From the NCBI GenBank assembly GCA_030705695.1, contig JAUZPX010000074.1, positions 1-9,505 of the forward strand: a stretch of 9,505 bases of DNA, given 5' to 3'. Positions 6,284 through 9,505 of this stretch are shown here, piece by piece; positions within the stretch are counted from its first letter, which is position 1, and each line of letters starts with the position of its first letter. The position numbers were made by a program, and so were the translations under genes. Origin of the DNA: Bacillota bacterium. Lineage in GTDB: Bacteria; Bacillota; Clostridia; Oscillospirales; Acutalibacteraceae. The notes beneath the pieces are model-generated. The model had not been told where the DNA came from. It did no database searches and saw nothing but the letters and a program-made list of their open reading frames with translations.

Positions 6284-6917
6284 CATCATCTTCCTCGGGT
6301 TCTTTTTCAAAGGGAATAAGTCCACAGACCTCACAGACTTTGTCCCTCATCCAGAGTGAAGGAGTAATCCGCAGAGAATAGCCGAATCCACTGTCCATCT
6401 GCCATTCAAACGGTTTTGCCATTGGGAGTCCGTAAATTGCAAGAAGCGTCATTATTACGCCACCATGAGTGATTATGGCAGATTGTGTTTCGCCGCTTTT
6501 TAAAAGATTATTGACTATTTTTTCAAAACAAAGGCAGATGCGCTTAGTGAAATCGGCACCGCTTTCTCCGCCGGTCGGGGTTGTCTGTTGAGAGTTTGCA
6601 AGCCAAAGCGAAAATTCGGGATCGTCTTTTAATTCAGCAGCAGTTTTGCCCTCAAAGCGTCCGAACGAGCATTCACGCAAATTTTCTTCCGCTTGCGGTT
6701 TAATATCGGGATAAATTAAATTGCAGGTTTGCACACAGCGTAGCATAGGGCTTGTTAATACAATTGGTACACAAGGATAATCATATTTCTCTGTTATGTT
6801 TTTGAGAGCTGTAATTCCTTCTTCGCATAAAGGGCTGTCAGTTGAGCCTATATAAGCGCCTTTTTTACCCTCGGATGTAATTCCGTGCCGAATTAGATGT
6901 ATATAGTAGGACTTCAT
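6273..6917 (-). CDS. Histidine phosphatase family protein (phosphoglycerate-mutase-like, CobC/PhoE group)
   Basis: A 214-residue phosphatase that works through a phosphohistidine. The RHG motif is at residues 10-12 with the nucleophile His11; Arg60 lies in LTSPMLRCVQT, the acid Glu82 in LRECSFGRFEGK and the second His151 in ITHGG. These are the catalytic residues of the branch-1 histidine phosphatases, and the ECxFGxFEG spacing is that of the CobC/PhoE/GpmB group. The substrate cannot be read from the sequence. No cobalamin genes are nearby, so CobC (alpha-ribazole phosphatase) is only a possibility. The C-terminus is very acidic (EKEPEEDDDES), partly because its codons double as the trmN6 ribosome site and start. 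It is the first gene of the folC operon, with a GGAGGT ribosome site at 6924-6929 and a promoter at 6960-6988. Confidence 0.88.
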   Translation of the reverse strand: MKSYYIHLIRHGITSEGKKGAYIGSTDSPLCEEGITALKNITEKYDYPCVPIVLTSPMLRCVQTCNLIYPDIKPQAEENLRECSFGRFEGKTAAELKDDPEFSLWLANSQQTTPTGGESGADFTKRICLCFEKIVNNLLKSGETQSAIITHGGVIMTLLAIYGLPMAKPFEWQMDSGFGYSLRITPSLWMRDKVCEVCGLIPFEKEPEEDDDES

Positions 6918-6940
6918 AAGTTTACCTCCAGATGTGGTAC

Positions 6941-6969
6941 TTTACAAGTTATTAAGAATATTATATACT
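6941..6969 (+). promoter_or_regulatory. Sigma-A-type promoter for the 7020 XRE gene
   Basis: A -35 TTTACA (6941-6946, five of six) and a -10 TATACT (6964-6969, five of six) are separated by exactly 17 bases. Transcription would begin near 6976, leaving a leader of about 44 bases. The -10 overlaps the -10 of the opposing promoter by two bases. No experiment supports it; the call rests on hexamers and spacing. Confidence 0.6.
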
Positions 6970-6988
6970 ATGTGTATATATTTGTCGA
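6960..6988 (-). promoter_or_regulatory. Sigma-A-type promoter for the phosphatase-trmN6-rsmI-folC operon
   Basis: Read on the minus strand, the -35 TCGACA (6983-6988, five of six) and a perfect -10 TATAAT (6960-6965) have a 17-base spacer. The transcript would start near 6953 and run leftwards, about 35 bases before the phosphatase ATG. The -35 lies inside the TTGTCGAAT sequence, so the Spo0A-box resemblance may partly reflect a -35 element. Confidence 0.65.
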
Positions 6989-6990
6989 AT
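6982..6990. promoter_or_regulatory. Spo0A-box-like sequence in the divergent promoter region
   Basis: TTGTCGAAT (within TTTGTCGAAT, 6981-6990) contains the Spo0A core TGTCGAA and is identical over nine bases to the one at 3426-3434. It would lie just downstream of the expected XRE transcript start (near 6976), where Spo0A represses abrB in B. subtilis. It also covers the -35 of the leftward promoter. It may simply be that -35. Confidence 0.3.
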
Positions 6991-7019
6991 ATTTTTGGGA
7001 AGTTTTTGAGGGGATTTTC

Positions 7020-7727
7020 ATGAATTCTGATTTTTCGCGTATTATTTCTCTTTTGCGGAAAGAAAGTAATAAAAGTCAAAAACAGGTGGCAGCAGACCTT
7101 GGTGTTTCACAGGCGTTGCTTTCTCATTACGAGAAAGGAATCCGTGAATGTGGCCTTGATTTTGTAGTGAATATCGCAGATTACTACAATGTTTCCTGCG
7201 ATTATCTTTTAGGAAGAACGCTTGAGAAATCAGGTGCAAAATTAAGCTTAAGCGATATTCCTGAAACAGAATCAATGATTGCTAACGAAAAAGGACACAA
7301 GCTTTCAAATATGCTGCCGCTTCTTAATAAAAAACTGCTTGTCAATTCCATTGGCGTTTTATATGATATTTTGGAGAAAATGGGCAATAAGGGAATTACG
7401 ACGGAAATATCAAATTACTTAATGGTTTCAGTTTACAAGATGTTTCGTACCGTATATTCCGCAAATCCGAAAAATCCGCAGGGAATGTTTTCAATTCCAG
7501 AAACACTTCACAGTTGTTATGCGAATGCTTTGCTTGAAATATCGAATGCAAATGCGCAGCAGATTGCAAATGGTGTTAGTGTTGGAGATTTTGATGGTTT
7601 GGAAAAAGAAAAAGCACCGGAATTATCTCCTGATGTTCTTTCAGGTAATTACTCGTTTTTGGCATCGTCACTTTATAGCTTGCTGCAAACTACAGAAGTG
7701 AAAATACAGCAGCTAGTTAAAAAATAA
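7020..7727 (+). CDS. XRE-family regulator with an unrecognised C-terminal domain
   Basis: A 235-residue protein. Residues 5-65 are a Cro/C1-type helix-turn-helix domain: FSRIISLLRKESNKSQKQVA, LGVSQALLSHYEKGIRE, then FVVNIADYYNVSCDYLLGRT, the usual ending of this domain. Residues 70-235 look mostly helical, with no motif I recognise, no membrane segment and no metal-binding cluster. They may bind a ligand, mediate dimerisation or contact a partner protein. An upstream in-frame start at 6897 would run back through the divergent promoter region. The ATG at 7020 is preferred: it starts the domain and follows a GAGGGGA ribosome site (7008-7014) by five bases. The gene is a single unit with its own promoter and terminator, divergent from the folC operon and convergent with the PASTA protein gene. 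Targets are unknown. Confidence 0.85.
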   Translation: MNSDFSRIISLLRKESNKSQKQVAADLGVSQALLSHYEKGIRECGLDFVVNIADYYNVSCDYLLGRTLEKSGAKLSLSDIPETESMIANEKGHKLSNMLPLLNKKLLVNSIGVLYDILEKMGNKGITTEISNYLMVSVYKMFRTVYSANPKNPQGMFSIPETLHSCYANALLEISNANAQQIANGVSVGDFDGLEKEKAPELSPDVLSGNYSFLASSLYSLLQTTEVKIQQLVKK

Positions 7728-7739
7728 TTATATTTTACT

Positions 7740-7773
7740 AAGGGCGAACATTTTATAAATGTTCGCCCTTTTT
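7740..7773 (+). terminator. Rho-independent terminator after the 7020 XRE gene
   Basis: A perfect 14-pair stem, 7740-7753 (AAGGGCGAACATTT) with 7757-7770, has a 3-base loop and a T run to 7773. It starts 12 bases after the stop codon. It also lies just beyond the stop of the convergent gene at 7784, but the minus-strand side lacks a good T tract, so it serves mainly the plus strand. Confidence 0.92.
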
Positions 7774-7783
7774 ATGATAATCT

Positions 7784-9466
7784 CTATTGATTCTCTCCGG
7801 CTTGATTTGCGGGAACAGCGTTATTTGAACTTACAGCAGTTGTTGGCGATTGAGTAGGTGCTGGTTGTTTACCCTTACTTACAATCAAAGTGATTGTTGA
7901 ACCAGAAGCTATTTTATCTCCGGCCTTGTTTGCTGAATAGTCGATAACAATGTTTTGTGCTACGGTATCGCTATATTGGTCAGTTTCGTTTACAAGAAAG
8001 CCCATATTGCCAAGTTTTGTAGCCGCTTCGTTAACAGACATGTTTTTAATATCTGGTAACTGCTGATACATTGGACCTTTACTTACAACAACATATACAG
8101 CACTGCCACTGGCTTCTTTAATAGCTGCGCCTGCTAAAGGTGATTGTGAGATAATTGCGCCTTTTGGGACAGTATCGCTATATTGATCTTGAAAACTTCT
8201 ATAAATCTGAATTGAGTTACTGCTACTCGTTGCTTTGACTAAGTCATCATAAATTTTTCCGGTTAAGTCGGGAACTGTAGGACCTGTCCAGCCTTGTTCA
8301 GCTACTTTAGTCGGAGCAACAGTTGCGTTTCCACTTGAATTAAATAGATTTGATAAAGGATTGCTGCTTAGCCAGACAATTCCGATAATCGTAAAAACAA
8401 CAAATGATATTGCAGCCGAAATAATAAACCATGGTTTTTGTTTTGCATCTGATTTTTTATTGTAATCGGGAGTTTCAATTGTTGAAGTTCGTGATATTTC
8501 TTCTTGTATAGCTTTAACGGTTGGAGCAGCGGAAAGCTGAGAACGAAGTTTTTCAAAATTCGGAATTCGATTTTCAGGCTCCATTTGCAAGCCATTTGCA
8601 AGTGCTGTAACAACATGAGGAGGCAGACGTTTAACGGTACTTGTGCTCATTAACAAACGACCGTCAATTTTGCGTTTTTCAACATCATCAGGTAAATTTC
8701 CCGTCAGTGCATAATAAAGCGTTGCGGCAAAACCGTAGACATCTGTAGAATCATTTAATATCGAATCTGGTTCATATTGTTCAGGTGCAGAAGCACCGAA
8801 ATATAGCTCGGGATCAATCGGAGTACCTGCTTTTCTTGCAGATTCAATAGAAAAACCAAGAAGTTTGATTTTTCCGTTTGGTGTTACAAACAAGTTTTGC
8901 GGAGCAATACCATAATGACCGATTCCATTACGATGAAGCTCGCTTACAGCATTTAAAAGAGGCATGAACAGAGGTCTTGCAACACTCCATTCCAGCTGAT
9001 TTTTGCTGCGTTCCATGTATTCTGAAAAATCTATTAAATCAAACTTTTCTTCAACGGTATATAAAGTATTGTTTTGACCGAAAATACCGTAAATAGAGGG
9101 AAGAGCCGAAATATCGCTAAGCTTGGCTATTTTTCTGAAATAAGCTAAAAATTCCTTTTGTAGCTCCTTGTATGTATCGAAATTTTCATCATCGACAAAT
9201 ACATCAATATCATCATAAGAACGCCTGCATATCTGTTTTGGGAAAAACTCACGAATAATTGCAGGAACATTTTTTACATTATCATAACAGAGGTAACAAA
9301 TACTTTCGTTGTTTTCAGAGCACATTTTTCCGATAACATATCTGTCTTGCAGAATTGTTCTCAATGGAAGATATGGAAATGGAGTATGCTCACTATTATC
9401 GAAACCGCATATAGGGCAGACATCATAATCGTCGATTTCTTTCATGCAGCTCATGCACAACGACAT
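7784..9466 (-). CDS. Membrane PASTA protein with N-terminal zinc ribbon and degenerate kinase (pseudokinase) domain
   Basis: A 560-residue protein in five parts. Residues 1-22 form a zinc ribbon (Cys4, Cys7, Cys17, Cys20). Residues 40-315 form a protein-kinase-like domain. Residues 346-366 are one membrane segment, placing the kinase-like part inside the cell. Two extracellular PASTA domains lie at about 397-464 and 467-532, followed by a Pro/Thr/Ser/Asn-rich tail. The kinase family is clear from IREFFP, APEQY (227-231) and DVYGFAATLYYALTG (242-256). The catalytic residues are changed: no glycine loop, beta-3 Lys to Arg72, the HRD-K motif is H184-Y-G-I-A, and DFG reads G204-F-S. It is therefore probably a catalytically dead scaffold or sensor; PASTA domains in PrkC/PknB bind peptidoglycan fragments. 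A strong AGGAGGG site (9474-9480) fixes the start. The gene is not in the usual prpC-prkC-rsgA setting, so it is probably a paralogue of the main kinase. Confidence 0.88.
   Translation of the reverse strand: MSLCMSCMKEIDDYDVCPICGFDNSEHTPFPYLPLRTILQDRYVIGKMCSENNESICYLCYDNVKNVPAIIREFFPKQICRRSYDDIDVFVDDENFDTYKELQKEFLAYFRKIAKLSDISALPSIYGIFGQNNTLYTVEEKFDLIDFSEYMERSKNQLEWSVARPLFMPLLNAVSELHRNGIGHYGIAPQNLFVTPNGKIKLLGFSIESARKAGTPIDPELYFGASAPEQYEPDSILNDSTDVYGFAATLYYALTGNLPDDVEKRKIDGRLLMSTSTVKRLPPHVVTALANGLQMEPENRIPNFEKLRSQLSAAPTVKAIQEEISRTSTIETPDYNKKSDAKQKPWFIISAAISFVVFTIIGIVWLSSNPLSNLFNSSGNATVAPTKVAEQGWTGPTVPDLTGKIYDDLVKATSSSNSIQIYRSFQDQYSDTVPKGAIISQSPLAGAAIKEASGSAVYVVVSKGPMYQQLPDIKNMSVNEAATKLGNMGFLVNETDQYSDTVAQNIVIDYSANKAGDKIASGSTITLIVSKGKQPAPTQSPTTAVSSNNAVPANQAGENQ
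7965..8185 (-). repeat. PASTA-domain repeat within the pseudokinase gene
   Basis: The plus-strand 14-mer GTATCGCTATATTG occurs at 7965-7978 and again at 8172-8185, exactly 207 bases (69 codons) apart. It encodes the same DQYSDTV heptapeptide in the first (427-433) and second (496-502) PASTA domains. The rest of the two domains has diverged more, so this is either an old tandem duplication or one short segment kept alike by selection or conversion. Confidence 0.6.
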
Positions 9467-9499
9467 GGTATATCCCTCCTAATGTACAAAATCTAATAT

Positions 9500-9505
9500 A
9501 TTATA
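9500..9505 (-). promoter_or_regulatory. Possible -10 element of the pseudokinase gene promoter
   Basis: Read on the minus strand the window edge is TATAAT, a perfect sigma-A -10, 33 bases before the ATG at 9466. The matching -35 would fall outside the window, and the sequence is AT-rich, so support is partial. Confidence 0.35.

Noticed and set aside
6273..6917. Naming the phosphatase cobC
   Set aside because: The catalytic motifs fit several related enzymes and no cobalamin genes are nearby.
7784..9466. Active serine/threonine kinase PrkC
   Set aside because: The catalytic Lys, HRD Asp and DFG Asp are all replaced, and the prpC-rsgA neighbourhood is absent.

Overview
The window looks like chromosome of an endospore-forming, low-GC Firmicute, most likely an anaerobic member of the Clostridia. 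The main reason is a complete spoIIA operon (spoIIAA-spoIIAB-sigF). A short-N-terminus SigF and a zinc-ribbon/PASTA kinase-like protein hint at an Oscillospirales-type lineage, but that placement is only an impression. Most genes have roughly 40% GC. The first 390 bases are much more AT-rich, at about 24% GC by hand count.

Layout, left to right. (1) 1-1380, plus strand: the 3' part of an AT-rich SGNH-hydrolase-like gene of the kind found in surface-glycan clusters, then metA (homoserine O-acyltransferase) 11 bases later, closed by a terminator. (2) 1381-1770, plus strand: an AT-rich leader with two clear inverted repeats, then a 75-residue XRE-type regulator. (3) 1841-3262, minus strand: spoIIAA, spoIIAB and sigF with overlapping ends, the forespore sigma factor with its anti-sigma and anti-anti-sigma factors. 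(4) 3434-6917, minus strand: a tight operon of a histidine-phosphatase-family enzyme, trmN6 (tRNA adenine methylase), rsmI (16S rRNA 2'-O-methylase) and folC (folylpolyglutamate synthase). A strong hairpin separates it from spoIIA. (5) 7020-7727, plus strand: a 235-residue XRE regulator with an unrecognised C-terminal domain, divergent from the folC operon. (6) 7784-9466, minus strand: a membrane protein with a zinc ribbon, a kinase-like domain that has lost its catalytic residues, one membrane segment and two PASTA domains.

The spoIIA genes form one partner-switching module: SpoIIAB holds SigF or phosphorylates SpoIIAA, and unphosphorylated SpoIIAA frees SigF in the forespore. The folC operon is housekeeping (translation-apparatus methylation and folate retention). 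The two points most worth a second look are the PASTA pseudokinase and the 6918-7019 divergent region. In that region two near-consensus sigma-A promoters overlap at their -10 elements, and a Spo0A-box-like sequence sits on one -35. The same 9-mer (TTGTCGAAT) recurs in the gap upstream of spoIIA. I found no tRNA, rRNA, CRISPR array, insertion sequence or riboswitch.
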